Positions 34,281-42,497 of a DNA stretch of 64,000 nucleotides are shown piece by piece. Within the stretch, counting starts at the first letter, position 1. Every line of letters begins with the position of its first letter. Under the pieces are notes generated by a model. That model was not told where the DNA came from. It saw nothing but the letters and a program-made list of their open reading frames with translations, and did not search any database. Both the position numbers and the translations under genes were made by a program. Source of the stretch: Seohaeicola_A nanhaiensis (GTDB taxonomy: Bacteria; Pseudomonadota; Alphaproteobacteria; Rhodobacterales; Rhodobacteraceae); assembly GCF_042654245.1 (NCBI RefSeq), contig NZ_JBHSGI010000033.1, positions 505,939 through 569,938 on the forward strand, given 5' to 3'.

Positions 34281-34841
34281 TCAGCGAAAGCTCAGTACCC
34301 GGGTTTCGGTCACGATCATGTCCAGCGGCTGGTCGGTCACCTCCAGGGGCAGGCTCCCAGCCTCCTGCGCATCGAAGGCGAAGCCGATGGCCAGCCGCGG
34401 CCGGCGCGCGCGCAGCTCTTCCAGCGTGCGGTCGTAGAACCCGCCGCCATAACCCAGACGGTTGCCGTGCGCATCAAAGGCCACCAGCGGCACGATCAGG
34501 ATCTCGGGGTCGATCAGCTCTTCCACCGCAGGGATCCGCGCGCCGAAAGGTCCGTCGATCATTGCCGTCTCGGGCTCCCACCGGCTGAAGCGCAGCGGCT
34601 GCCCGGCTGCCCGGATCACCGGCACGCCGACAGGACCGTGGGCGGCGGCCTCGGCCATCGCCGGCGTCGGGTCGATTTCGGTGCGCATCGCCATGTAGCC
34701 GGCCAGCGGAACCCCGCGATAGCCTGCCAGCACCTCGGACAGCTTGCCGGCATGCGCGCCGCCCGCGGTGGCAAAGGCCTCGGCGCGGCGGGCGAAGGCG
34801 GCCTTGCGCGCCTCGGTTTTAAGCGCGGCGAGGCCTGTCAC
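34281..34841 (-). CDS. 5-formyltetrahydrofolate cyclo-ligase
   Basis: 186 residues starting at a GTG at 34839-34841 that overlaps the mgtE stop (GTGA). Earlier in-frame codons would read the mgtE gene in a wrong frame. Landmarks are LKTEARKAAFARR at the N-terminus, VPLAGYMAMRTEID, VPLVAFDAHGNRLGYGGGFYDR (the ATP/phosphate loop), and the final VTDQPLDMIVTETRV. It converts 5-formyl-THF to 5,10-methenyl-THF using ATP. Its coupling to a magnesium transporter is notable because the reaction needs Mg-ATP, though the link may be accidental. Confidence 0.93.
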   Translation of the reverse strand: MTGLAALKTEARKAAFARRAEAFATAGGAHAGKLSEVLAGYRGVPLAGYMAMRTEIDPTPAMAEAAAHGPVGVPVIRAAGQPLRFSRWEPETAMIDGPFGARIPAVEELIDPEILIVPLVAFDAHGNRLGYGGGFYDRTLEELRARRPRLAIGFAFDAQEAGSLPLEVTDQPLDMIVTETRVLSFR

Positions 34842-36229
34842 AGCAGATACAGGGCCGCGAAGCCCAGAAAGGTGAAGAAGCCGACGATATCGGTCACTGT
34901 GGTGACAAAAGCGCCCGAGGCCAGGGCAGGATCGACCTTCAGCTTGTCCAGCAGCACCGGAACCCCGGTGCCCGCCAGACCGGCAACGATCATGTTCACG
35001 ATCAGTGCGCCGCCGATCACCAGCGACAGCCCGGCCGATCCGAACCACAGGAAGGCGACCAGCCCCATCACAACGGCAAAGGCCACGCCGTTCAGCAGCC
35101 CGACCAGCACCTCGCGCCGGATCACCCGCCCGACGTTGGCGTTGGTCAGGTCGCGAGTCGCCAGCGCCCGCACCGCCACGGTCAGCGACTGGGTGCCCGC
35201 GTTTCCACCCATCGACGCAATGATCGGCATCAGCACCGCCAGCGCCACCAGCTGCGCGATCACCGCTTCGAACTGGGCGATCACCAGGGCGGCCATGTTG
35301 GCGGCAACAAGGTTGACCGCCAGCCAGGGCAGACGGGCCTTGACCGTCTCCATCACGCGGTCGGAAATCGAGCCTTCGCCGACACCGGCCAGACGCAGGA
35401 TGTCTTCCTCGTGCTCTTCATCCAGCACGATCATGGCGTCGTCGATGGTGATCTGCCCGACCAGGCGGCCATCCGCGTTCACCACAGGCGCCGAGATCAG
35501 GTGATACTGGTTGAAGGCATAGGCGACGTCCTCCTCGTCCTGCGTCGCCGGGATCACCCGGAACATTTCCTCGGTCAGTTCCTTCAGCGGCACGTCGCGC
35601 CGCGCCGCCATGAGCCGGCCCAGCGTGACGTTCCCGATGGGATGCAGGCGCGGATCGACCAGGATCACGTGGTAGAAGGCATCCGGCAGCCGGTCTGATC
35701 CGCGCATGTAGTCGATGGCCTGCCCGACGTTCCAGTGTTCCGGGGCCATCACCACCTCGGACTGCATCAGACGGCCGGCGGAACCTTCGGGATAGGACAG
35801 CGCCAGCTCGACCGCGGCCCGGTCCACATCCTCGAGCGCGTCGAGAATCGCCTCCTGCTGCGGCTCGTCGAGAAACTCGACCAGATCCACCACGTCGTCC
35901 GAGTCGAGCTCGCGCACCGCCTCGGCCAGAACCTGCGGCGACAGGAAGCCGATGACTTCCTCGCGGACGCTCTCTTCCAGTTCCGACAGGATCTCGCCGT
36001 CGAACTCGCGCCCGTAAAGCTGGATCAGCTCGCGCCGCTCCTCGCCGTCGATTTGTTCGAGAAGGTCGGCGATGTCGGCCGCGTGCAGCGGCTCCATCAG
36101 CGCGATCAGCTTTTCGCGGTCGCCTGCCTCGACCGAATCGAGAATGGCCGCCACAACCTTGGTGGAGAGCGCATAGGCGTCCTCGTCGCGTTTGGCCTCG
36201 GTGTCGATCGGCTGTTCGTCTGCGTCCAT
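34838..36229 (-). CDS. mgtE: Magnesium transporter MgtE
   Basis: 463 residues with the full MgtE plan. An acidic N domain (about 25-135; LIALMEPLHAADIADLLEQI, SDDVVDLVEFLDEPQQEAIL) comes first. A CBS pair (about 140-265; GSAGRLMQSEVVMAPEHW, ISAPVVNADGRLVGQITIDD) follows. Then come five membrane helices with MPIIASMGGNAGTQSL and GLAGTGVPVLLDKLKVDPA, the conserved pore motifs. The cytoplasmic domains sense Mg2+ and close the channel when it is abundant. GGGGGTGG precedes the ATG at 36227-36229. It shares GTGA with the folate cyclo-ligase gene. Confidence 0.96.
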   Translation of the reverse strand: MDADEQPIDTEAKRDEDAYALSTKVVAAILDSVEAGDREKLIALMEPLHAADIADLLEQIDGEERRELIQLYGREFDGEILSELEESVREEVIGFLSPQVLAEAVRELDSDDVVDLVEFLDEPQQEAILDALEDVDRAAVELALSYPEGSAGRLMQSEVVMAPEHWNVGQAIDYMRGSDRLPDAFYHVILVDPRLHPIGNVTLGRLMAARRDVPLKELTEEMFRVIPATQDEEDVAYAFNQYHLISAPVVNADGRLVGQITIDDAMIVLDEEHEEDILRLAGVGEGSISDRVMETVKARLPWLAVNLVAANMAALVIAQFEAVIAQLVALAVLMPIIASMGGNAGTQSLTVAVRALATRDLTNANVGRVIRREVLVGLLNGVAFAVVMGLVAFLWFGSAGLSLVIGGALIVNMIVAGLAGTGVPVLLDKLKVDPALASGAFVTTVTDIVGFFTFLGFAALYLL

Positions 36230-36365
36230 CGGCCACCCCCTTTCCGCGATTGGCCGCAACCTACTGGAAGCTGCTACTGGAAAACAGCGGCAAATCCGGA
36301 ATTTACCGCGCGTTTTGCGACAGCTACCCTGAGCGTCGTCAAAGCGGGCAGTCGGAGGCAGGCAG

Positions 36366-37667
36366 ATGAGCGAAACGGTGATCCTGACGGGGCGCGTCCT
36401 CTGCTTCGACCGCTCGCCCTTCGATGGCGACCCCGCAGGCGCGGCGCGCGTGGAAGAGGCGGTGGCGATCGCCGGCGGAATGATCCAGGCCACCGGCGCG
36501 CGCGACATCCTGTGCGCGGCCCATCCTGGGGCAGAACTCGTCGATCACGGAAACCGGATCATCCTGCCCGGCTTTGTCGACGCCCACGCCCACTATCCCC
36601 AGACCGCGATCATCGCCAGCTGGGGCAAGCGGCTGATCGACTGGCTGAACACATATACCTTCCCCGAAGAAATGCGCTTTGCCGATCCGGCCTATGCCGC
36701 GGACATCGCCGCGCTCTACCTCGATCTGGTGACGGCGAACGGCACGACGACCGTCTGCTCGTACTGCACCATTCACCCCGCCAGCGCCGACGCGCTTTTT
36801 GCCGAGGCGCAGCGGCGCGGCATGCGGCTGGCGGCCGGCAAGACCTGCATGGATCGCGACACCGCGCCCGAGGGGCTGCGCGACACCGCGCAATCGGCCT
36901 ATGACGACAGCCGCGCGCTGATCGGGCGCTGGCATGGGATAGACCGGCTGACCTACGCTATCACCCCACGCTTCTCGCCGACCTCAACGCCCGCCCAGCT
37001 CGACGCGCTGGGCGCGCTCTGGGCCGAACACCCCGATTGCCTGATGCAGACCCATCTGTCCGAGCAGACAGACGAAATCGACTGGGTGCTCGGCCTCTAC
37101 CCCGAGGCGCGAGATTATCTCGACACGTACGAACGACACGGCCTGCTCGGCGAGCGCGGTCTTTACGGTCACGCCATCCACCTGACCGACCGCGAGCGCG
37201 CCCGCCTGCGCGAGACCGGCGCGGCGCTGGTACATTGCCCGACCTCCAACACATTCATCGGCTCTGGGCTCTTCGACATGGACGGGCTGATGGCGGCAGG
37301 CCACCGGATCGCGCTCGCCACCGATACCGGCGGAGGTTCCTCCTTCTCGATGCTGCGTACGATGGCCGCCGCTTATGAGGTGGGCCAACTCAGGGGACGC
37401 GCGCTGCACGCCGCCGAGCTGCTCTGGCTCGCCACTGCCGGCTCGGCCCAGACGCTGCACATGGGCGACCGGATCGGCACCATCGCCCCCGGAATGGAGG
37501 CCGACCTGATCGTTCTCGACCCCGACGCCACGCCCGCGCTGGCCCAGCGGACGGCGCGCGCAGAGGATATCTGGGAAACCCTCTTTGCCACCATCATGCT
37601 CGGCGACGATCGCTGCATCGCCGAGGTGCGCATCGCAGGACGTGTTGCTGGTGCCGGGGCTGGCTGA
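36366..37667 (+). CDS. guaD: Guanine deaminase
   Basis: 433 residues. Metal-site motifs are FVDAHAHYPQTAIIASWG, QTHLSEQTDEIDWV, LYGHAIHLTDRERARLRETG and LATDTGGGSSFSML. The segment HCPTSNTFIGSGLFDM is diagnostic of guanine deaminases. It converts guanine to xanthine in the cytoplasm as the first step of purine catabolism. GGAGGCAGGCAG precedes the ATG. It is divergent from mgtE and probably single. With the 8-oxoguanine deaminase gene 5 kb upstream, this part of the window handles both normal and oxidised guanine, but xanthine dehydrogenase and uricase genes are not in the window. Confidence 0.95.
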   Translation: MSETVILTGRVLCFDRSPFDGDPAGAARVEEAVAIAGGMIQATGARDILCAAHPGAELVDHGNRIILPGFVDAHAHYPQTAIIASWGKRLIDWLNTYTFPEEMRFADPAYAADIAALYLDLVTANGTTTVCSYCTIHPASADALFAEAQRRGMRLAAGKTCMDRDTAPEGLRDTAQSAYDDSRALIGRWHGIDRLTYAITPRFSPTSTPAQLDALGALWAEHPDCLMQTHLSEQTDEIDWVLGLYPEARDYLDTYERHGLLGERGLYGHAIHLTDRERARLRETGAALVHCPTSNTFIGSGLFDMDGLMAAGHRIALATDTGGGSSFSMLRTMAAAYEVGQLRGRALHAAELLWLATAGSAQTLHMGDRIGTIAPGMEADLIVLDPDATPALAQRTARAEDIWETLFATIMLGDDRCIAEVRIAGRVAGAGAG

Positions 37668-37766
37668 ACGCACCGCAAACCGGATCTTCCTCGTGCCTGA
37701 AATATCCCGGGGAAGGCGCCGGAAGGGCGGCCGGGGAAGAGCCCCCATTCTGCGGCGCGTGCCGGG

Positions 37767-37796
37767 TTGACGTCATCGCCCATGCGGGAGTAAAGC
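37767..37796 (+). promoter_or_regulatory. Candidate promoter of the metZ leader
   Basis: TTGACG at 37767-37772 and a TAAAGC-like -10 at 37791-37796 (18-base spacer) place transcription start shortly before the riboswitch at 37806. The -35 is good, the -10 weak. Confidence 0.4.
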
Positions 37797-37805
37797 CGAA
37801 GGACC

Positions 37806-37858
37806 ACGTGGCGATTTGATACCGGATTGCGGGCCACGCTAAACAAGCTGCTAAAAGG
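37806..37858 (+). ncRNA. SAM-II riboswitch
   Basis: The stretch fits the SAM-II (metA motif) consensus. A P1 stem CGTGGC (37807-37812) pairs with GCCACG (37833-37838). The GATTTG...ATTGC loop region lies in between, then CTAAA and the 3' pseudoknot strand GCTAAAAGG (37850-37858). SAM-II binds S-adenosylmethionine and lowers expression when it is plentiful; in alphaproteobacteria it precedes metA, metZ and metX genes, as here. It begins about 130 bases before the metZ ATG. The closeness of the match in both helices and unpaired conserved bases makes this a confident call. Confidence 0.88.
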
Positions 37859-37865
37859 TCAGGAT

Positions 37866-37905
37866 GAAAGGCCCCTTTCGCTTGACCCGCGTCTGGGGCT
37901 TTTTC
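37866..37905 (+). terminator. Hairpin with U-tract between the SAM-II riboswitch and metZ
   Basis: The arms at 37866-37875 and 37895-37904 pair over 9 positions (CCCC/GGGG core, one G-U) around a 19-base loop, and TTTTT closes the 3' side. It lies eight bases after the riboswitch. It could be the expression platform if its folding depends on the pseudoknot, or simply a leaky terminator. Confidence 0.55.
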
Positions 37906-37936
37906 ATTGCGCCCGCATGGGCCGGAAGGAATGGTT

Positions 37937-39109
37937 ATGAAAGACTGGAGCAAACGCACCAAGGCGGTGCACAGCGGTACCCGCCGCAGCCAGTATGGCG
38001 AGCTGAGCGAGGCGATCTTCCTCACTCAGGGCTTCGCATACGACAGCGCCGAACAGGCCGAGGCGCGTTTCATCAAGGCGGGCGATGACGAGTTCATCTA
38101 TGCTCGCTATGGCAACCCGACCGTCCGCATGTTCGAGGAACGCATCGCCGCGCTGGAGGGCACCGAAGACGCCTTCGCGACCGCCTCGGGCATGGCCGCC
38201 GTCAGCGGCGCGCTGACCGCAATGCTGCGCGCGGGCGATCACGTGGTTTCGTCGCGCGCGCTGTTCGGCTCCTGTCTCTACGTGCTGGAAGAGGTGCTGA
38301 CCCGCTATGGCGTCGAGGTGACCTTTGTCGACGGCACCGATCTCGACCAGTGGCGCGCCGCGGTGCGCCCCGGGACCAAAGCGGTGTTCTTCGAATCCGT
38401 CTCGAACCCGACGCTGGAGCTGATCGACATCGCCGCCGTGGCCGAGATCGCCCATGCCGCGGGCGCGCTGGTGCTGGTCGACAACGTCTTCGCCACGCCG
38501 GTCTTCTCGGACGCCGTGGCGCAGGGCGCCGACGTGGTGATCTACTCGGCCACCAAGCACATCGACGGGCAGGGCCGCGCATTGGGCGGGGTGATCCTCG
38601 GCACCCGCGAGTTCATCCGCAAGACGGTCGAGCCCTACATGAAGCATACCGGCGGTTCCATGTCGCCCTTCACCGCCTGGATCATGCTCAAGGGTCTGGA
38701 GACCATGAGCTTGCGGGTCAACGCCCAGGCTGCCTCGGCGCTGAAGCTGGCGCAGGCTCTCGAAGGCCATGCGGCGCTGTCGCGGGTAATTTACCCGGGG
38801 CTGGCGGCGCACAAGCAGCACGATCTTTGCCAGCGCCAGATGGGGCAGGGCGGCACGGTGCTGTCATTCGACCTGAAGGGCGGCCAGGCAGCGGCGTTCA
38901 AGTTCCTGAACGCGCTCGAGATCGTGTCGATCTCGAACAACCTCGGCGACGCCAAGTCGATCATCACCCACCCGGCGACGACCACACACCAGCGCCTGCC
39001 AGCTGACCAGAAGGCGGCGCTTGGCATCACCCCGGGACTGGTGCGCTTCTCGGTCGGCATCGAGGATCCGGACGACCTGATCGCCGATGTTCTGAACGCT
39101 CTGGGATAG
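37937..39109 (+). CDS. metZ: O-succinylhomoserine sulfhydrylase
   Basis: 390 residues of the Cys/Met-metabolism PLP family. Landmarks are FAYDSAEQAEARFIKAGDDEFIYARYGNPTV (residues about 29-59, the tyrosine and Asn-Pro near the cofactor), LVDNVFATPVFS, and the PLP lysine in YSATKHIDGQGRALGG. The O-succinylhomoserine sulfhydrylase branch is favoured by the sequence RYGNPTVRMFEERIAALEGTE and by the SAM-II leader. It makes homocysteine directly from O-succinylhomoserine and sulfide. The start at 37937 has GGAAGGA six bases upstream; the ATG at 37931 would touch that site. Expression should fall when SAM is high. Confidence 0.94.
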   Translation: MKDWSKRTKAVHSGTRRSQYGELSEAIFLTQGFAYDSAEQAEARFIKAGDDEFIYARYGNPTVRMFEERIAALEGTEDAFATASGMAAVSGALTAMLRAGDHVVSSRALFGSCLYVLEEVLTRYGVEVTFVDGTDLDQWRAAVRPGTKAVFFESVSNPTLELIDIAAVAEIAHAAGALVLVDNVFATPVFSDAVAQGADVVIYSATKHIDGQGRALGGVILGTREFIRKTVEPYMKHTGGSMSPFTAWIMLKGLETMSLRVNAQAASALKLAQALEGHAALSRVIYPGLAAHKQHDLCQRQMGQGGTVLSFDLKGGQAAAFKFLNALEIVSISNNLGDAKSIITHPATTTHQRLPADQKAALGITPGLVRFSVGIEDPDDLIADVLNALG

Positions 39110-39152
39110 AGCGGCCTGCGTCGAGTAGGCGCTCCGCCCTTCGTACACGCTC

Positions 39153-39175
39153 CCCTCACCCCACCGGGGGGAGGG
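39153..39175. repeat. C/G-rich imperfect palindrome between metZ and dgcA
   Basis: CCCTC-A-CCCC faces GGGG-G-GAGGG around a three-base loop, followed by a long purine-rich run (GAGGGAGAGGGAGGGGGG). It has the look of a dispersed intergenic palindrome. It may also help end the two convergent transcripts, though no U-tract is present. Confidence 0.4.
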
Positions 39176-39231
39176 AGAGGGAGGGGGGCGCCACACCAGG
39201 GCGACGGGCGGCAGTCAGGGGCGGTTCAGGC

Positions 39232-40197
39232 TCAACCCCACAACGCCGCCTCCGGCGGATGCACACCCGCCGAGTCATAGACCAGCGCCGCCTCGCGATC
39301 CTCGGCCAGCAGCAGCGGCCCGTCGAGGTCGACCACCTCGGCCCCCTGCGCGACCAGAACCGCCGGGGCCATGGCCAGCGACGAGCCGACCATGCAGCCG
39401 ACCATCACCTTGTATCCCTCGGCCAGCGCCGCGTCGCGCAGCGCCAGCGCCTCGGTCAGCCCGCCGGTCTTGTCAAGCTTGATGTTCACCACATCATACT
39501 TGCCCTTCAGCTTCGGCAAGGACGCGCGGTCGTGGCAGCTCTCGTCGGCGCAGACCGGCACAGGCCGCTCCATCCCCAGCAGCGCATCGTCCGCACCGGC
39601 GGGCAGCGGCTGTTCCACCAGATCGACGCCCAGCCGCACCAGATGCGGCGCAAGGTCGGCGTAGACCGGCGCGCTCCAGCCCTCGTTGGCGTCGACGATG
39701 ATGCGGGCCTTCGGCGCGCCGCGCCGCACCGCCTCAAGCCGGGGCATGTCGTCGGGCGTGCCGAGCTTGATCTTGAGCAGCGGGCGATGCGCGTTCTTCT
39801 CTGCCTGCGCCTCCATCGCCTCGGGCGTGTCGAGCGACAGCGTATAGGCGGTGATCAGCGGCCCGGGCGCGGCCAGGCCGGCCAGTTGCCAGACCCGCTG
39901 GCCGGCGCGCTTCGCTTCGAGATCCCACAGTGCGCAGTCCACCGCATTGCGGGCCGCGCCGGCGGGCAGAAGCCCGGCCAGCGCGTCGCGGTCGAAGGTC
40001 GGCGGCAGGCCCTCGATTTGCGCCGCCACCGAATCAAGCGTCTCGCCATAGCGCGCGTATGGCACGCACTCGCCGCGCCCGGTCACGCCGCCGTCGGTCA
40101 CCGTCACCGTCAAGACCTGCGCCTCGGTCCGCGACCCGCGCGAGATGGTGAACACCTGCGCCAGCCGGAACACGTCGCGCGTCACCTCGATCTGCAT
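39232..40197 (-). CDS. dgcA: N-acetyl-D-glutamate racemase DgcA / dipeptide epimerase family
   Basis: 321 residues of the enolase superfamily, muconate-lactonizing/dipeptide-epimerase branch. Landmarks are RGECVPYARYGE, the KxK catalytic lysines in LLKIKLGTPDD, metal ligands in IIVDANEGW, DLVEQPLP and CADESCHD, and the second lysine in VNIKLDKTGGL. A dipeptide epimerase would fit on sequence alone. The adjacent DUF1611 (DgcN-type) gene points to D-glutamate catabolism, where DgcN acetylates D-Glu and DgcA racemises the product to N-acetyl-L-Glu. The start is the ATG at 40195-40197. It lies 47 bases downstream of dgcN in the same operon. Confidence 0.87.
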   Translation of the reverse strand: MQIEVTRDVFRLAQVFTISRGSRTEAQVLTVTVTDGGVTGRGECVPYARYGETLDSVAAQIEGLPPTFDRDALAGLLPAGAARNAVDCALWDLEAKRAGQRVWQLAGLAAPGPLITAYTLSLDTPEAMEAQAEKNAHRPLLKIKLGTPDDMPRLEAVRRGAPKARIIVDANEGWSAPVYADLAPHLVRLGVDLVEQPLPAGADDALLGMERPVPVCADESCHDRASLPKLKGKYDVVNIKLDKTGGLTEALALRDAALAEGYKVMVGCMVGSSLAMAPAVLVAQGAEVVDLDGPLLLAEDREAALVYDSAGVHPPEAALWG

Positions 40198-40244
40198 TGC
40201 CCCGGTCCTTCTTCTCTTTGAAAATACTCCCGCCGGAGGCGGCC

Positions 40245-41246
40245 TCAGTAGGCCTCCAGCGCCTCGGCCAGCCGGTCGGCACCCTGGCGGAACGGGTCCA
40301 CGGCGGGCAGCCCCATCCGCTTTTCCACGCCTTCCAGATAGCTCAGCGCCTCGTCCTCGCTCATGTGCTGGGTGTTGATCGAAACGCCGATCACCTCGCA
40401 TTTCGGATTCGCGACCCGGGCCAGCGGCAGCGCCATGTCGCGCACCATTTCCAGCGTCGGCATCTTGTAGCCGGGCAGGCCACGCATGTGCGGGCGCGAG
40501 GGCTCATGGCAGATCACCAGCGCGTCGGGCTGGCCGCCGTGGATTAGGGCCAGCGTCACGCCGGAATAGGACACGTGGTAGAGGCTGCCCTGGCCCTCGA
40601 TCATGTCCCAGTGGTCGTCGTCGTTGTCCGGCGTCAGGTATTCGATCGAGCCGGCCATGAAGTCGGCGATCACAGCGTCCAGCGGCACGCCCGATCCGGT
40701 GATCAGGATGCCCGTCTGGCCCGTGGCGCGGAAGGTGCTCTTCTTGCCGCGCTTGCGCATCGCCTCGTCCAGCGCCAGCGTCGTATACATCTTGCCGACC
40801 GAACAATCGGTGCCGACGGCCAGCAGCCGCTTGCCGGACCGCTTGACCCCGCTGGCGATCGGATAACCGACCGAAGGCACCCGCACGTCGTGCAGGGTGC
40901 CGCCATGGGTTTGCGCCGCAGCGACCAGATCGCCCTCGTCGCGCAGCAGGTTGTGCAGGCCCGAGGCGATATCATAGCCCATTTCCAGGGCTTCGATCAG
41001 CACCTTCTTCCACGAGGCGCTGATGATGCCGCCGCGGTTGGCCACGCCGACGACCAGCGTCTTCGCGCCCTTTTCGCGCGCCTCGGCCAGCGTCAGGTCG
41101 GGCAGCTTCACATCGGCGCCGCAGCCGGGCAGGCGGATCTGGCCGATGGCGTTGTCGGGGCGCCAGTCGCGGATCCCCTGAGCAACCTTCGCGGCCAGTT
41201 GATCGGGTGCATCGCCCAGGAACAGAAGATAGGGGGTTTCGATCAT
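40245..41246 (-). CDS. dgcN: DUF1611 protein, DgcN-type N-acetyltransferase
   Basis: 333 residues. The start is the ATG behind AAAAGGAG. It has the DUF1611 arrangement: an N-terminal Rossmann-like domain (LFLGDAPDQLAAKVAQGI, GVANRGGIISASW) and a C-terminal P-loop-like domain (LLAVGTDCSVGKMYTTLAL with a GTDCSVGK nucleotide site, FRATGQTGILITGSGVPLDA). Members paired with a DgcA-like epimerase were shown to acetylate D-glutamate with acetyl-CoA. The gene pair is common in Rhodobacterales and marine gammaproteobacteria. It is divergent from mcl1 across about 285 bases. Assignment depends partly on the neighbour. Confidence 0.88.
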   Translation of the reverse strand: MIETPYLLFLGDAPDQLAAKVAQGIRDWRPDNAIGQIRLPGCGADVKLPDLTLAEAREKGAKTLVVGVANRGGIISASWKKVLIEALEMGYDIASGLHNLLRDEGDLVAAAQTHGGTLHDVRVPSVGYPIASGVKRSGKRLLAVGTDCSVGKMYTTLALDEAMRKRGKKSTFRATGQTGILITGSGVPLDAVIADFMAGSIEYLTPDNDDDHWDMIEGQGSLYHVSYSGVTLALIHGGQPDALVICHEPSRPHMRGLPGYKMPTLEMVRDMALPLARVANPKCEVIGVSINTQHMSEDEALSYLEGVEKRMGLPAVDPFRQGADRLAEALEAY

Positions 41247-41531
41247 GGCGCAGCACTCCTTTTGATTCCCGCGCACCTTATAGGCAGGCCGATGCGTTTG
41301 CCTTGCGAAAAGCACCGCGGAACTGGAGTCTTGTGCAAGATTTCAGGTGTTACGGGATAAAATGCCGAAGAATCTTGCGTCAAGATGGCCGGACTCGCTC
41401 AATGCCGCGCTGCGCGCCATGTTTCTGCGCCTGCACAATCGCCCTTGCGGGGCGACACGCAATTTTGATACGCCGGCCTGGTGATCCTGGGCAATTTCCT
41501 TGCGCACCTATGCCAAACCGGAGTTCCGCCG
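41247..41531. promoter_or_regulatory. Divergent control region dgcN / mcl1 with two CTTG..CAAG palindromes
   Basis: 285 bases with no credible gene. Two related perfect inverted repeats are TCTTG-TG-CAAGA at 41329-41340 and ATCTTG-CGT-CAAGAT at 41372-41386, 43 bases apart. They probably bind one regulator that sees both promoters. No known regulator can be named from the motif. Confidence 0.5.
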
Positions 41532-42491
41532 ATGTCCTTTCGCCTCCAGCCCGTGCCACCCGCCCGCCTGAACCGCTGCCAGCTCTTCGGGCCCGGCTCG
41601 AACACCAAGCTCTTCGCCAAGATGGCTGCCAGCGCGGCGGATGTGATCAATCTGGACCTCGAGGATTCGGTTGCCCCAACCGACAAGGACGCCGCCCGCG
41701 CCAATGTGATCGAGGCCATCGGGGCGGTCGACTGGGGCCGCAAGACGCTCTCCGTCCGCATCAACGGTCTCGATACCCCGTTCTGGTACCGCGACGTGGT
41801 CGACCTGCTCGAGCAAGCCGGCGACCGGCTTGACGCGATCATGATCCCCAAGGTCGGCTGCGCGGCTGACGTCTATGCCGTTGACGCGCTGGTCACCTCC
41901 ATCGAACGCGCCAAGGGCCGCAGCAAGCCGTTGAAATTCGAGGTTATTATCGAATCCGCCGCCGGCATCGCCCATGTCGAGGAGATCGCGGCCTCTTCCC
42001 CCCGCCTGGAAGCGATGAGTCTCGGCGCCGCGGACTTCGCCGCCTCGATGGGAATGCAGACCACCGGCATCGGCGGAACGCAGGAGGACTATTACATGCT
42101 GCGCGAAGGCCAGAAATACTGGTCCGACCCCTGGCATTGGGCGCAGACGGCCATCGTCGCCGCCTGCCGCACCCATGGCGTGCTGCCGGTCGACGGCCCG
42201 TTCGGCGATTTCTCCGACGATGACGGCTTCCGCGCCCAGTCCCTGCGCTCGGCGACGCTCGGCATGGTCGGCAAATGGGCGATCCACCCCAAGCAGATCG
42301 CCCTCGCCAACGAGGTCTTCACCCCGCCCGAGGCCAAGGTCGCCGAGGCGCGCGAGATCCTCGCCGCCATGGAAGAGGCCAAGCGCACCGGCGCGGGCGC
42401 AACCGTCTACAAGGGCCGGCTGGTCGACATCGCTTCGATCAAGCAGGCCGAGGTGATCGTGAAACAGTCCGAACTGATCGCCGCCGGCTGA
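41532..42491 (+). CDS. mcl1: L-malyl-CoA/beta-methylmalyl-CoA lyase
   Basis: 319 residues closely matching Rhodobacter Mcl1. Landmarks are RCQLFGPGSNTKLFAKMAAS, DVINLDLEDSVAP (metal Glu/Asp), IMIPKVG, FEVIIESAAGIAHVEEI, LGAADFAASMGMQTTGIGG and GKWAIHPKQIALANEVF. It belongs to the HpcH/HpaI-citrate-lyase family. It cleaves beta-methylmalyl-CoA to propionyl-CoA and glyoxylate, and malyl-CoA to acetyl-CoA and glyoxylate, in the ethylmalonyl-CoA pathway. The start follows the family MSFRLQP beginning rather than an in-frame codon 17 residues upstream. It ends before a strong hairpin and accA. Confidence 0.95.
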   Translation: MSFRLQPVPPARLNRCQLFGPGSNTKLFAKMAASAADVINLDLEDSVAPTDKDAARANVIEAIGAVDWGRKTLSVRINGLDTPFWYRDVVDLLEQAGDRLDAIMIPKVGCAADVYAVDALVTSIERAKGRSKPLKFEVIIESAAGIAHVEEIAASSPRLEAMSLGAADFAASMGMQTTGIGGTQEDYYMLREGQKYWSDPWHWAQTAIVAACRTHGVLPVDGPFGDFSDDDGFRAQSLRSATLGMVGKWAIHPKQIALANEVFTPPEAKVAEAREILAAMEEAKRTGAGATVYKGRLVDIASIKQAEVIVKQSELIAAG

Positions 42492-42497
42492 CAAATT

